From: Nitrospiraceae bacterium
Lineage (GTDB): Bacteria; Nitrospirota; Nitrospiria; Nitrospirales; Nitrospiraceae
Direction of reading: 5' to 3'
NCBI GenBank assembly: GCA_019637075.1
Contig: JAHBWI010000004.1
Location: forward strand, 248,001 to 312,000
DNA: 64,000 bases
Made by a program: the position numbers and the translations under genes. The number at the start of each line of letters is the position of its first letter. Within the stretch, counting starts at the first letter, position 1. Positions 1-8,968 of this stretch are shown piece after piece. Below the pieces are notes generated by a model, which was not told the origin of the DNA, did not search any database, and worked only from the letters and a program-made list of their open reading frames with translations.

Positions 1-80
1 GTCGGTTATTGGACTATCTGCGGCATACCGATGATGCCCGGTATCGTTCGGTCCTGGATCGGTTGAGCATTCGGAAGTAG
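1..80 (+). CDS. rpsO: 30S ribosomal protein S15, C-terminal end (partial)
   Basis: The window opens inside an ORF read from base 3 and stopped by TAG at 78-80. The 25 readable residues include RLLDYLRHTD near the start and end in LDRLSIRK, which fits the C-terminal helix of ribosomal protein S15. S15 binds 16S rRNA in the small-subunit platform. Its position just upstream of pnp matches the common rpsO-pnp arrangement and supports the call. The 5' part of the gene lies outside the window. Confidence 0.85.
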   Translation, partial: RLLDYLRHTDDARYRSVLDRLSIRK

Positions 81-102
81 TTGTCGGTAAGTGGACGATA
101 AT

Positions 103-130
103 GGGCCGTCTCCGATCGATGGGACGGCCC
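103..130 (+). promoter_or_regulatory. rpsO-pnp intergenic hairpin
   Basis: GGGCCGTC (103-110) and GACGGCCC (123-130) form a perfect 8-bp stem with a 12-base loop. No T run follows, so it does not look like an intrinsic terminator. In enterobacteria a hairpin at this place is cut by RNase III and lets PNPase control its own mRNA. A similar role here is inference. Confidence 0.5.
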
Positions 131-196
131 GCGGATTCCCCCTCGCAGGTGAACACTGACATGGGCTCGCGCTTCGGCAAGGCACAGGGAGAAAGG

Positions 197-228
197 GCGA
201 AAGAGAGTGGTGGTGAACTCTCGCCTTT
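197..228 (+). terminator. Possible terminator or second leader hairpin before pnp
   Basis: GGCGA (197-201) pairs with TCGCC (221-225) and GAGT (205-208) with ACTC (217-220). The 5' arm has a 4-base bulge, the loop is 8 bases, and TTTT follows at 225-228. It could partly end rpsO transcription or belong to the pnp leader. The short T run makes strong termination doubtful. Confidence 0.35.
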
Positions 229-309
229 TGATTGTGAACTGCTTGCTGGGTACATGCGTGTGAGCGCATCTCTGTGGGCATCTGTGGGAGATAACGAAGG
301 AGACCATAG

Positions 310-2427
310 ATGAAACACACGGTAGAAATGGAACTGGCGGGTCGGCGGCTGACTCTGGAAACCGGCCGCATTGCGAAACAGGCGGATGGGGCGATCTGGG
401 CCACATACGGCGACACCATCGTCCTTGCGACGGCGGTGGCGTCCCAAACCGTGAAGCCGGGCGTCGATTTCCTGCCCCTGACCGTCGATTATCAAGAAAA
501 GACCTACGCGGCGGGCAAGATTCCCGGAGGGTATTTCAAGCGGGAAGGTCGGCCGTCGGAGAAGGAAGTCCTCACGAGCCGGTTGATCGATCGGCCTCTC
601 CGCCCGCTCTTTCCGGAAGGCTACTACTACGACACGCAGGTCATTGCCTCGGTTTTGTCGGCGGACAAGACGGGTTCTTCGGATATCATCGGCATCATCG
701 CGGCGTCCGCTGCCCTGGCCGTGTCGCCGATTCCGTTCAACGGTCCGATCGCCGGCGTGAAGATCGGCCGCGTCAACGGGCAGTTCGTCGTGAATCCCGA
801 CATCGAGACGCTCGAAACCAGCGAACTCAATCTCGTCGTGGCCGGGACGGCCGATGCCGTCATGATGGTGGAAGCGGGTGCCAATGAATTGCCGGAATCC
901 GTCATGCTGGAAGCGATTGAGCTGGCGCATAGCGAGATCAAGAAGATCGTGGCGAAGATCGAGGAGTTGCGCGCGTTGGCCGGCAAGCCGAAGCGGGTGG
1001 TGGTGCAGGAACAGATCGACGCAACACTCAGCGATCAGGTGCGGGCTTTGGTGGCGGGGCAGATCCGCGAAGCCATTCTGATTCCGAACAAGAACGCGCG
1101 TCAGGAGCGCTTGGATGAAGTGTTGGCGGGGGCGATCGCCAAGTTCAAGTCGGATGAGCCGAACCGTGAACGCCACGTCAAGATCATCTTCCATGGGCTC
1201 GAATACACCGAAGTCCGAAGCATGATCCTGGAAAAGCGTGTGCGAGCCGACGGCCGCGGTCCGGCGGACATCCGACCCATTACCTGCGAAGTCGGGGTGC
1301 TGCCTCGGGCTCACGGCTCAGCCGTCTTCACCCGTGGAGAAACGCAAAGTTTGGCCGTGGTCACGCTCGGTACGACCGATGACGAGCAGCGGATCGATGC
1401 GTTGGAGGGGGAATACACGCGAACGTTCATGCTCCATTACAATTTCCCGCCGTTCAGCGTCGGCGAGGCGAGGCCGTTGCGTTCGCCGGGTCGGCGCGAA
1501 GTCGGCCATGGTGCGTTGGCGGAGCGGGCGCTCAAGTCGGTCATTCCGGGCAAGGACAAGTTCCCGTATACCCTCAGGATCGTGTCGGAGATCTTGGAAT
1601 CGAACGGGTCATCCTCGATGGCAACGGTCTGTGGCGGTACTCTGGCCTTGATGGATGCCGGTGTGCCGATCAAGGAGCCGGTAGCCGGCATTGCCATGGG
1701 GTTGATCAAGGAAGGCGACCAAGTGCTGGTCCTCTCCGACATCCTCGGGTTGGAAGATCACTTGGGCGACATGGACTTCAAGGTCACCGGAACGAAGAAC
1801 GGCGTGACGGCGCTGCAGATGGATATCAAGATCGGCGGCATCACGTTCGCCTTGATGCGGGAAGCATTGGCGCAGGCGAAGGCCGGCCGACTCCATATCC
1901 TGGAGCGCATGGCGAAGGCTCTGACGGAACCGCGGACGAAGCTGTCGGCCTATGCGCCGCGCATATTCCCGATGAAGATCAAGCAGGACAAGATTCGCGA
2001 TGTCATCGGCCCGGGCGGCAAGATGATCCGCAGTATCATTGCGGAGACCGGGGTCAAGATCAATGTCGAGGACACCGGCGACGTGACGATTGCCTCCTCG
2101 GATGAGGCATCGGCACAGAAGGCCATCGACATGATCAAGCGGCTTACCGAAGAGGTCGAGATCGGCAAGATCTACCTTGGGACGGTGCGCAAGATCATGG
2201 ATTTCGGCGCGTTCGTGGAAGTGTTGCCGGGGACGGATGGGTTGGTGCACATCTCGCAGTTGGCGCATCATCGAGTGAAGGCCGTGTCCGACGAGGTGTC
2301 CGAAGGCGATCAGATTATGGTCAAGGTACTAGAGATCGATAAACAAGGGAAGATTCGCCTGAGCCGGAAGGAAGCAATGCCGGCGCCGGACGGTTCTCCC
2401 GCCAAAGAGCCGACTCCTGCGGGATAA
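310..2427 (+). CDS. pnp: Polyribonucleotide nucleotidyltransferase (PNPase)
   Basis: PNPase degrades RNA 3' to 5' with phosphate and is a core part of the bacterial degradosome in the cytoplasm. The 705-residue length is normal for the family. Two RNase PH-like domains flank an all-alpha linker; the second carries FxxGETQ-type sequence (FTRGETQ) and PLRSPGRREVGHG. A KH domain with VIGPGGKMI lies near residue 567, and a C-terminal S1 domain contains GAFVEVLPGTDGLVHIS. The ATG follows AACGAAGGAGACC, a good ribosome site. Upstream is rpsO; the M16 peptidase gene starts 5 bases after the stop, so the two are probably co-transcribed. Confidence 0.97.
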   Translation: MKHTVEMELAGRRLTLETGRIAKQADGAIWATYGDTIVLATAVASQTVKPGVDFLPLTVDYQEKTYAAGKIPGGYFKREGRPSEKEVLTSRLIDRPLRPLFPEGYYYDTQVIASVLSADKTGSSDIIGIIAASAALAVSPIPFNGPIAGVKIGRVNGQFVVNPDIETLETSELNLVVAGTADAVMMVEAGANELPESVMLEAIELAHSEIKKIVAKIEELRALAGKPKRVVVQEQIDATLSDQVRALVAGQIREAILIPNKNARQERLDEVLAGAIAKFKSDEPNRERHVKIIFHGLEYTEVRSMILEKRVRADGRGPADIRPITCEVGVLPRAHGSAVFTRGETQSLAVVTLGTTDDEQRIDALEGEYTRTFMLHYNFPPFSVGEARPLRSPGRREVGHGALAERALKSVIPGKDKFPYTLRIVSEILESNGSSSMATVCGGTLALMDAGVPIKEPVAGIAMGLIKEGDQVLVLSDILGLEDHLGDMDFKVTGTKNGVTALQMDIKIGGITFALMREALAQAKAGRLHILERMAKALTEPRTKLSAYAPRIFPMKIKQDKIRDVIGPGGKMIRSIIAETGVKINVEDTGDVTIASSDEASAQKAIDMIKRLTEEVEIGKIYLGTVRKIMDFGAFVEVLPGTDGLVHISQLAHHRVKAVSDEVSEGDQIMVKVLEIDKQGKIRLSRKEAMPAPDGSPAKEPTPAG

Positions 2428-2432
2428 CCGAC

Positions 2433-3686
2433 GTGTATCGTAAGATCGTTCTGGATAATCGGCTGCGCATTGTGGCCGAACATATCCCCACGCTGAAGTC
2501 CGTCACCATCGGGATCTGGGTCAACGTCGGCTCACGAGACGAGCAGCCCGGTGAAGAAGGCCTCTCACATTTCCTTGAGCATATGTTCTTCAAGGGAATG
2601 CGTAGCCGGTCTGCGACGCAGATTTCACGTGAGATCGACGCCCTTGGCGGGGAGATGAACGCTTTTACGACCCGCGAGACTACGACGTTCTATATCAAGG
2701 TGCTCGATCAGCAGCTGGATACGGCGCTGGAACTCCTCTCGGACCTCTTCTATCAGTCCCGCTTCGAGACGAAAGAAGTCGAAAAAGAAAAGCAGGTCGT
2801 GCTGGAGGAGATCCGGATGGTGCAGGACGATCCGGAGGATCTTGTCCAAGAGTTGCACATGAAGCATACGCTCGGCAGTCATCCCCTTGGGCGTTCGATC
2901 CTGGGGCAGGCCAAGCGTATCCAGGCACTCGACCGCAATGATTTGTTGGCCTATGTGCAGTCGCACTACGATCCGGAGCAGACTGTCGTGGCTGTGGCCG
3001 GGAATTTTAGCTGGCGGCGCTTGGAACGCTTGCTCGCCAAGTATTTCTCCGCGCCTCACAAGGGCGCACCGGTGCGCCCGCATCGTTGGCCGCCGGAGGT
3101 CAACGGCGGAGTGCTGGTGCAGCGGAAACCCCTCGAGCAGGTGCATCTGTGTCTTGGTTTGCAGGGGCTGGGGGCCGGACATAAGGATCGCTATGCGGCG
3201 CATGCGTTGAATGGCGTGTTGGGCGGCAGCGTGAGCTCGCGCCTGTTTCAGGAAGTGCGGGAGAAGCGCGGCTTGGTGTACTCGATTTATTCGTTCCTCT
3301 CCGCCTATTCCGACGGAGGCATGATTACGGTATATGCCGGCACGCGTGCGAAGGAAGTGCAGCGCGTGGTCGAGTTGGTTTGCCGGGAACTCCGGAAGTT
3401 GAGGATGCAGGGCATCGATGCGAAGGATCTTGCTCGGGTGAAGAATCAGATGAAGGGTAGTCTGATGCTGAGTCTCGAGAGTTCGCATAGCCGTATGAGT
3501 AAGCTGGCGAAGGACGAGTTGTCGCAGGGGTGCCACGTGTCCCTCGAACAGATGACGGCAGAAATCGATCGCGTCACGACTGATCAGGTGTATCGTGTCG
3601 CGCAGGACCTGCTTAACCCGCGGTGTTTGTCGGTGACGGCTCTTGGGCCTATTGCCCCGAAGGCGCTGGACGCGTTCGCGAAGTAA
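2433..3686 (+). CDS. M16 family zinc peptidase (processing-protease type)
   Basis: This 417-residue protein belongs to the pitrilysin/mitochondrial processing peptidase family. The inverted zinc motif HFLEH lies at residues 46-50, and the third ligand is probably in the EEIRM helix about 75 residues later. The C-terminal half has the usual second M16 domain with REKRGLVYSI, seen in active family members. It starts at GTG (2433), 5 bases after the pnp stop, and pnp-M16 adjacency is common in bacteria. No signal peptide is seen, so the protein is probably cytoplasmic. Its substrate cannot be told from sequence. Confidence 0.93.
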   Translation: MYRKIVLDNRLRIVAEHIPTLKSVTIGIWVNVGSRDEQPGEEGLSHFLEHMFFKGMRSRSATQISREIDALGGEMNAFTTRETTTFYIKVLDQQLDTALELLSDLFYQSRFETKEVEKEKQVVLEEIRMVQDDPEDLVQELHMKHTLGSHPLGRSILGQAKRIQALDRNDLLAYVQSHYDPEQTVVAVAGNFSWRRLERLLAKYFSAPHKGAPVRPHRWPPEVNGGVLVQRKPLEQVHLCLGLQGLGAGHKDRYAAHALNGVLGGSVSSRLFQEVREKRGLVYSIYSFLSAYSDGGMITVYAGTRAKEVQRVVELVCRELRKLRMQGIDAKDLARVKNQMKGSLMLSLESSHSRMSKLAKDELSQGCHVSLEQMTAEIDRVTTDQVYRVAQDLLNPRCLSVTALGPIAPKALDAFAK

Positions 3687-3828
3687 TCAAGTAATCATTA
3701 GGTATCGGGCGGCCGAATATATCTGTCCATTGGGCGGTGTTGGGGTAGAGCAAATTCGTGACTAAGTCATTGAAACCATGATCGTTTTAATCCTCAAGTC
3801 CGACATGAAGAATCGCCAAAACAATTCC

Positions 3829-3857
3829 TTGACACCTTTGGGGGATTTCAGTACGAT
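3829..3857 (+). promoter_or_regulatory. Sigma-70-type promoter for the exported-protein pair
   Basis: TTGACA (3829-3834, exact consensus) is followed by a 17-base spacer and TACGAT (3852-3857, 4 of 6 matches). It lies in a 367-base gap after the M16 gene and gives a leader of about 190 bases before the gene at 4054. Apart from this promoter and the ribosome site AAGGAGGGA at about 4038-4046, I see nothing else in the gap. A 60-codon ORF across it overlaps the promoter and is not convincing. Confidence 0.65.
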
Positions 3858-4053
3858 GGCGGCGTTTTTCGGGCCAACGATACTGAAATATCTTTCGGTT
3901 GCACCACACAGGAAGGTAAGCAGAGTGAAAGGGGGTGTCGGTCGCACTTCCTCCTGCTAAAGCGTTCTCTGATTTTTTTGCTTTTCTGCAATCTTTATTG
4001 GAAGCTGGTATTCAGGTTTTCTGGTCATCATTTTTCCAAGGAGGGATAGGGTT

Positions 4054-4566
4054 ATGAAAAGGGTCGGAATTCTAGCCGCACTTGCAGTTTCGTCTGTTGT
4101 CGGCTTGCTGACGGCCGAATTTTCGGTGGCAGCCGACGCGCCGGCCGGTGGTGGACCGGTTGAGATCACCACGGGCAGTGGAAAGTCCTACAAGGGCGAA
4201 GCGACCAACACCCTGAAGGGGCGTGTGTGGTCTCAGTGGGCTGACAATCCCGATGGGGAGCTCCTGTTCGGGATCCAGTACTGGAATACGGGTGAGCCGG
4301 CCTCCGGGAACTCCGGTGGACGCTCCTCCGGCGACCTCGATGTGAAGCCGCCGGATCCTTTGTTCAGCTGCTGCGCCTGGGGCTTTGTCGGTGGGACTGA
4401 AAAGAACAACCCCTACTCGGGCTGGTATCACGCTGCCACGACCGTCCGCTTGGCTGTCAAGGACAAGGCGTTGATGGATCAAATCATCAAGGCAGCCCAG
4501 GAACTCGTCGCGATGGAAGTGACCCTTGATGGTCGCACCATCACCGGCTTCAAGGTCCTGAAGTAG
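4054..4566 (+). CDS. Exported protein of unknown function, first of a related pair
   Basis: I do not recognise a named family. The 170-residue protein has a clear signal peptide (MKRVGILAALAV..., cleavage probably after SVAA near residue 27). The mature part has TLKGRV at 53-58, a GS-rich stretch at 80-93, a vicinal CC at 106-107, and DKALMDQI at 137-144. TLKGRV and the DKA helix recur with similar spacing in the next gene, suggesting a shared, perhaps OB-like, fold. A strong upstream promoter and AAGGAGGGA ribosome site point to good expression. Probable location is periplasm or outer-membrane face. Confidence 0.85.
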   Translation: MKRVGILAALAVSSVVGLLTAEFSVAADAPAGGGPVEITTGSGKSYKGEATNTLKGRVWSQWADNPDGELLFGIQYWNTGEPASGNSGGRSSGDLDVKPPDPLFSCCAWGFVGGTEKNNPYSGWYHAATTVRLAVKDKALMDQIIKAAQELVAMEVTLDGRTITGFKVLK

Positions 4567-4620
4567 AATTTATCACTATTCGAAATTCATAGACTTTCTT
4601 CTCTTAAGGAGGACGTGATT

Positions 4621-5295
4621 ATGAAGCTGCACAAGCAAGGCTGGGCCTTCATGGCTGCCGTGGCCCTGGTGGTAGGGCTCTCCTCCACCGCGCTGGCCAT
4701 TGAGGCGTTCCAGGAGCGTTTTGAGTGGGGAGACATGAGCAAGCCGACCACGTTGCAGGGTCGGGTGATCATTCTGGATCCCTACGATGAAGCGGTGTGG
4801 ATCAACATCGCAGTGTTCGGCGGCAACGCCGAGAGTGGTTTGTTCTGGCAGAAGATTCACCCGGGCAAGAACCTGAAATTCTATGCTGCCGACAAAGCGG
4901 TGTGGGAACAACTGAAGTCGATGGCGCGTCCGCATGCCGGTCCCGCTGCCGCCAAGGAAGTTCCGCCGTCTTCCCAGACCACGTTGGTTGAGTTCACCGC
5001 TCAGGAGACCGAGCAGAACCATCGCGTGATCTCCGCAGTCAAGAAGCTGAGTGACAATGCTGGTGAGTTGGGCAAGCCGAAGAGCATCTCCTCCTTGCGC
5101 TTGAAAGAGTGTGATGGGAAGAACGAGATGGAAGCTGGCTGCGCAGCTGCCAAGCAGGTTCTGAATACCTCCCCTAAGTCTCCGGATGGTGCCAACGTCA
5201 TGATGCAGTACGATGTGCTGCAGCCGGGCGGGAAGCCGTTGTCTGGCTTGATTCCTTGGTCCGCCAAGTACAATCAGCCAGGCGGCCACCACTGA
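4621..5295 (+). CDS. Exported protein of unknown function, second of a related pair
   Basis: The protein has 224 residues and a signal peptide ending near ALA at residues 24-26. I do not recognise a named family. TTLQGRV at 43-49 and DKAVWEQL at 91-98 match TLKGRV and DKALMDQI of the preceding gene, so the two look like divergent tandem paralogues. The C-terminal half is extra: two cysteines within KECDG...EAGC, then a tail ending PGGHH. A GTG at 4615 is in frame, but TAAGGAGG at 4606-4612 is spaced correctly for the ATG at 4621, which I chose. The gene ends 32 bases before a strong terminator and is probably co-transcribed with 4054. Confidence 0.85.
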   Translation: MKLHKQGWAFMAAVALVVGLSSTALAIEAFQERFEWGDMSKPTTLQGRVIILDPYDEAVWINIAVFGGNAESGLFWQKIHPGKNLKFYAADKAVWEQLKSMARPHAGPAAAKEVPPSSQTTLVEFTAQETEQNHRVISAVKKLSDNAGELGKPKSISSLRLKECDGKNEMEAGCAAAKQVLNTSPKSPDGANVMMQYDVLQPGGKPLSGLIPWSAKYNQPGGHH

Positions 5296-5326
5296 TCGCG
5301 TAAGCGATTCCTGTGAGGGAATGAAG

Positions 5327-5357
5327 GGCGGTGCTTCGAAAGAGGCACCGCCTTTTT
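5327..5357 (+). terminator. Intrinsic terminator after the exported-protein pair
   Basis: GGCGGTGC (5327-5334) and GCACCGCC (5345-5352) form an 8-bp GC-rich stem, extendable by two weaker pairs, followed by TTTTT at 5353-5357. It ends plus-strand transcription just before the convergent end of mutS at 5384. Confidence 0.9.
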
Positions 5358-5383
5358 GTTTGTCCGGCCTTGTTGCCTCCGAA

Positions 5384-8032
5384 TCAGTCGTTTGCTAAGC
5401 GACGCTGCAATTCGGCTAGGCGATTCAGCGCGTCCAGTGGCGTCATTCCAAAGAGATCCATTTGGCGGACCTCCTCAAGAATTGGGTGGGGTGGAGGCAA
5501 TGTGGCGTCGAACTGTAGAGACTGCTGGGGTTCCCTTTGAGGGTGGGCGGAGGTACCTGAGGTTTCCAATTGCGCCAAGACCGCCTGTGCGCGGCTGATC
5601 ACAGCGGCTGGCAGGCCCGCCAACTTGGCAACATGGATGCCGTAACTCCGGTCTGCACCGCCGGGCACGATCTTTCGCAAAAAGAGGACATCGCCGTCCC
5701 GTTCCTGAACCGCAACCCGAAAATTCGCGATTCCGTCTCGAAGCGATTCCAATTGCGTCATTTCGTGGTAATGGGTCGCGAAGAGCGTTCTGGCTCCGAG
5801 GCGCTGGGGATCTTCGATGAACTCGGCGACTGCCCAGGCGATGCTGAGTCCGTCATAGGTACTGGTTCCGCGGCCGATTTCGTCGAGCAGGATGAGGCTG
5901 CGACCGGTGGCGCTATGTAGGATATGGGCGGTCTCGGTCATCTCGACCATGAAGGTGCTCTGTCCCCCCGCCAGATTGTCTGATGCCCCGACTCTGGTGA
6001 AGATGCGGTCCACAAGTCCGATGCGGGCGGATTTGGCCGGGACAAAGCTTCCCACCTGGGCCATCAGGACGATGAGGGCCACTTGCCGAAGATAGGTACT
6101 CTTCCCCGCCATGTTTGGGCCGGTAATGAGATGCAGCCGATGAGACACCGCATCCAGACGAGTGTCGTTCGGAATGAATCCGCCCGAGAGGTTCAGCCGT
6201 TCAACCACGGGATGTCGCCCTTGAACGATCTCCAACTCCACACCCTCATCGACGATCGGCCGCACATACCGATTCAATGCTGCTGTCTCCGCCAGCGCCC
6301 CGAGGATATCCAAAATTGCCAATCGCTGGCTGATTTCCTGGAGCCGCACCGTGTGTCCGGCGAGCCGGAGGCGCAGCGCCTCAAATAGCTCCTGCTCAAG
6401 CGCTACCAGCTTCGACTCTGCCCCCGTTACACGCTCCTCCAATTCCTTCAGTTCCGGGGTCATGAAGCGTTCCGCGTTGGCCAGCGTTTGCTTTCGAATG
6501 AAATCGGCGGGGACTTTATCCAGATTCGCCTTTGTCACTTCAATGTAGTAGCCGAACACCTGGTTGTAGCGAACCTTGAGTGAGTCGATCCCTGTTCGCT
6601 CACGCTCCTTTGCCTCCAGCCCGGCGATCCATCCCTTTCCTTCTCGACTGGCCTTCCGAAGTTCGTCGACTCCAGCGTGATAGCCCTCCCGGAAAATCCC
6701 ACCGTCACGGATAGAGACGGGCGCCTCCGCTTCAATGGACTGTTCCAAGAGTTCGTACAGGTCTCCGGCGTTATCCCATGCGGTCGCCAGCTCTCCGATC
6801 AACGGAGCGGTAAGGGGGATGAGCCTTGTCTGCACGGCCGGAAGGGATGCGAGGGAAAGCTTGAGCGCCACAAGGTCCCGCGGGTTGGCGACGCCCAGGG
6901 AGATCCGGCTGCTCAGACGGGAGATATCCTGTACCGTCCTCAATGCGGATCGAAGTCCGACGCGGGATTCCAGATGGTCCTTCAAATTCTCGACGGCGGA
7001 AAGACGGGCGTCGATTGCCGAACAAGACAGTAGGGGACGCAACAACCACTCGCGCAGCAGGCGGCTGCCCATTGCGGTGACGGTTCGGTCGAGCACTCCG
7101 AGCAGCGTCGAATCCGCCGCTGCATTGGATGCGTCCAGCCGATCCGAGCCACGGACCAACTCCAGATTGCGGATGGTGACGCTGTCCAACTGCATGCCGT
7201 CACCGTCATGCCGCACTCGGAGTCGTCGAATGTGTTCCAACGACGCGGTGGGTTGGGTTTCGCGCACGTACCGCAGGACGGCGGCTCCGGCTTGAACGGC
7301 GACCGTCAGGCCTTGGCATCCGAAGGCGTCGAGACTATGAACATGCAACTGCTCCTGAAGTCGGAGGCGCCCCTGTTCGAGGTCGAACCAGGCGGCAGGT
7401 CGGTTACAGAAGCGCAGGTGTGAAAGCGGCGCGAGCCACTTCCGTGCCTCATCCTGTTGTTCCTCCGGATAGAGCAGTTCTTTCGGTTCGAGGCGCGTAA
7501 GTTCGTCTTGAAGGGCCGAGGTTGCCCGTTCTCCATGAAACTCGCTGAGCCAAAATTCGCCGGTCGACACTTCAAGGGTCGCGAGTCCATACGAAGCGGT
7601 GTGTCGTCCGCCGGTTCCGGCTCGATGACGGACGGCGACGGCCGCCAACACATTCGTTTCAGTCGGGGGCAGGAACTCGCTGTCCACCAATGTGCCCGGT
7701 GTATAGAGGCGGACCACTTCCCGCCGCACCAAGCCCTTGGCCAGTTTGGGGTCCTCAACTTGATCGCACAGGGCCACCGTCCGTCCGGCCTTCAATAACT
7801 TGGCGATATAGGCGGTGGCGGCATGATAGGGCACGCCGCAGAGGGGAACGGGATTGTCGCTCGTCTTGTCGCGGGATGTCAGGGCAATGGAGAGTAGTTT
7901 GGATGCTTCGACGGCATCTTCATGGAACATTTCATAGAAGTCGCCGACTCGAAAAAACAGGATCGCGTCGCGATATGCTTGCTTGATCTCGCGGTACTGC
8001 CGCATCAGCGGCGTTGCTTCGGAGTCACCCAT
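5384..8032 (-). CDS. mutS: DNA mismatch repair protein MutS
   Basis: MutS recognises base mismatches and small loops and starts repair with MutL, which is not in this window. The protein has 882 residues, normal for MutS. The N-terminal mismatch-reading F-x-E motif is FYE at 32-34. Connector, lever and clamp domains follow. The ABC-type ATPase has Walker A GPNMAGKST at about residue 638 and Walker B/signature residues ILLDEIGRGTST. The C terminus keeps a dimerisation tail (PLDALNRLAELQRRL). The gene is the last of a minus-strand run; its start lies just inside the end of the downstream-facing lapA-like gene (8 bases of overlap). Confidence 0.98.
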   Translation of the reverse strand: MGDSEATPLMRQYREIKQAYRDAILFFRVGDFYEMFHEDAVEASKLLSIALTSRDKTSDNPVPLCGVPYHAATAYIAKLLKAGRTVALCDQVEDPKLAKGLVRREVVRLYTPGTLVDSEFLPPTETNVLAAVAVRHRAGTGGRHTASYGLATLEVSTGEFWLSEFHGERATSALQDELTRLEPKELLYPEEQQDEARKWLAPLSHLRFCNRPAAWFDLEQGRLRLQEQLHVHSLDAFGCQGLTVAVQAGAAVLRYVRETQPTASLEHIRRLRVRHDGDGMQLDSVTIRNLELVRGSDRLDASNAAADSTLLGVLDRTVTAMGSRLLREWLLRPLLSCSAIDARLSAVENLKDHLESRVGLRSALRTVQDISRLSSRISLGVANPRDLVALKLSLASLPAVQTRLIPLTAPLIGELATAWDNAGDLYELLEQSIEAEAPVSIRDGGIFREGYHAGVDELRKASREGKGWIAGLEAKERERTGIDSLKVRYNQVFGYYIEVTKANLDKVPADFIRKQTLANAERFMTPELKELEERVTGAESKLVALEQELFEALRLRLAGHTVRLQEISQRLAILDILGALAETAALNRYVRPIVDEGVELEIVQGRHPVVERLNLSGGFIPNDTRLDAVSHRLHLITGPNMAGKSTYLRQVALIVLMAQVGSFVPAKSARIGLVDRIFTRVGASDNLAGGQSTFMVEMTETAHILHSATGRSLILLDEIGRGTSTYDGLSIAWAVAEFIEDPQRLGARTLFATHYHEMTQLESLRDGIANFRVAVQERDGDVLFLRKIVPGGADRSYGIHVAKLAGLPAAVISRAQAVLAQLETSGTSAHPQREPQQSLQFDATLPPPHPILEEVRQMDLFGMTPLDALNRLAELQRRLAND

Positions 8033-8369
8033 CGGCGTGGTCTCCCTCCGGGTCTCCCAGCGGGGCGGGGGCAGTCCGGCGTGTGGCTCTTTCCAGCGAT
8101 TGCCTCAGCCGTTCCAGGTCGACCTCCGCTTCCTGCAGGGCTTTGGTCTTTCGACGGAGTTCGATACGGCCGCGGACCCAGGCCGGAAACAGCAAGATGC
8201 CCGAGACGAGAATACCGATGGCGAACGCCGCGAGGATCGGCTTGTAGATAAGCGTGGAGGCGGATCGAAGGCCGAAGAAGTAGCGGAGGGTGACTTCCTG
8301 CTCCTGATTCTGGAGAAAGAAGGCCAAGGAGAGTAGGAGTAACGTGCCGACCAGTATGACCCGAATCAC
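8025..8369 (-). CDS. LapA-domain inner-membrane protein
   Basis: This is a small (114-residue) membrane protein with two hydrophobic segments (VILVGTLLLLSLAFF and ILAAFAIGILVSGILL) and a basic coiled-coil tail, the layout of the LapA/YciM-partner family (DUF1049), which helps lipopolysaccharide assembly in Escherichia coli. A longer reading from 8468 exists, but AAGGAGG lies about 8 bases before GTG at 8369. That GTG overlaps the tsaE stop as GTGA, a translational-coupling arrangement. The gene sits between tsaE and mutS. The LapA family assignment rests on layout more than on sequence identity. Confidence 0.75.
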   Translation of the reverse strand: MIRVILVGTLLLLSLAFFLQNQEQEVTLRYFFGLRSASTLIYKPILAAFAIGILVSGILLFPAWVRGRIELRRKTKALQEAEVDLERLRQSLERATRRTAPAPLGDPEGDHADG

Positions 8370-8905
8370 CGCGAAGCCCTCCTTGATCGGCGCGATTGTA
8401 CACGGGTCGGCCGGCGCGCTCCAGTAGCAGCGCGTTGCCTCAGTTCGGCGCGGACGCCGGACAGCCATCTGGTGCTCGAAGGCCCATAGGGAATGAGCGT
8501 CGCGCGGCGCGTGGCGGCAGTCCGATGCTTGAGTTGGATGTCGAGGCGATCCGCGGGTAGTCCGGCGTTCCAGCGCTCAGCCCATTCGATTGCAAGCACA
8601 GTCCGGTCGTCGAGGTATTCGGTCAAACCCGTGTCCTCGAGTTGTGAGCCGGTCAAGCGATAGAGGTCCGTGTGAATCAGACGCAGTCGTCCAGGATATT
8701 CCTGGATTAACGTGAAGGTGGGACTGCTGACCGAGGCCGGCTCCGCACAAAGTCCTTCGGCCAGTCCTCGCACCAGCGTGGTTTTTCCGGTTCCGAGATT
8801 CCCGAAGAGCGCCAACACGTCTCCGCCACAAGCTGTCCGGCCGAGCGCGAGTCCCAGTCGGCGGGTATCACGGAGGGATTTCAGTAGAAGCGTCAAGGGT
8901 TTCAC
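8366..8905 (-). CDS. tsaE: tRNA threonylcarbamoyladenosine biosynthesis ATPase TsaE
   Basis: TsaE is the ATPase that works with TsaB and TsaD to make the t6A37 modification of ANN-decoding tRNAs. The 179-residue protein has Walker A GNLGTGKTT, the SSPTFTLIQEY motif, and HTDLYRL and EWAERW motifs typical of the family. It is longer than the usual 150-160 residues because of a basic tail rich in R, S and T after about residue 140. It lies between nnrDE upstream and the lapA-like gene, with a 4-base overlap to the latter. An nnrD-tsaE pairing is common in bacteria. Confidence 0.95.
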   Translation of the reverse strand: MKPLTLLLKSLRDTRRLGLALGRTACGGDVLALFGNLGTGKTTLVRGLAEGLCAEPASVSSPTFTLIQEYPGRLRLIHTDLYRLTGSQLEDTGLTEYLDDRTVLAIEWAERWNAGLPADRLDIQLKHRTAATRRATLIPYGPSSTRWLSGVRAELRQRAATGARRPTRVQSRRSRRASR

Positions 8906-8968
8906 GGCATGGCCTGAAGGCGTGAGGGAGTCTCCTGTTGCCTGGGACGGACGCGGGCGCGAGCCATA

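Noticed and set aside
1609-2271. Long minus-strand ORF inside pnp (and similar ones inside M16, hom, cimA, pilY1, porin and others)
   Set aside because: They are antisense shadows of well-supported genes, rich in His, Arg and Pro, and with no recognisable domain.
3778-3960. 60-codon ORF before the first exported protein
   Set aside because: It covers the TTGACA/TACGAT promoter, lacks a ribosome site and shows no protein-like pattern.
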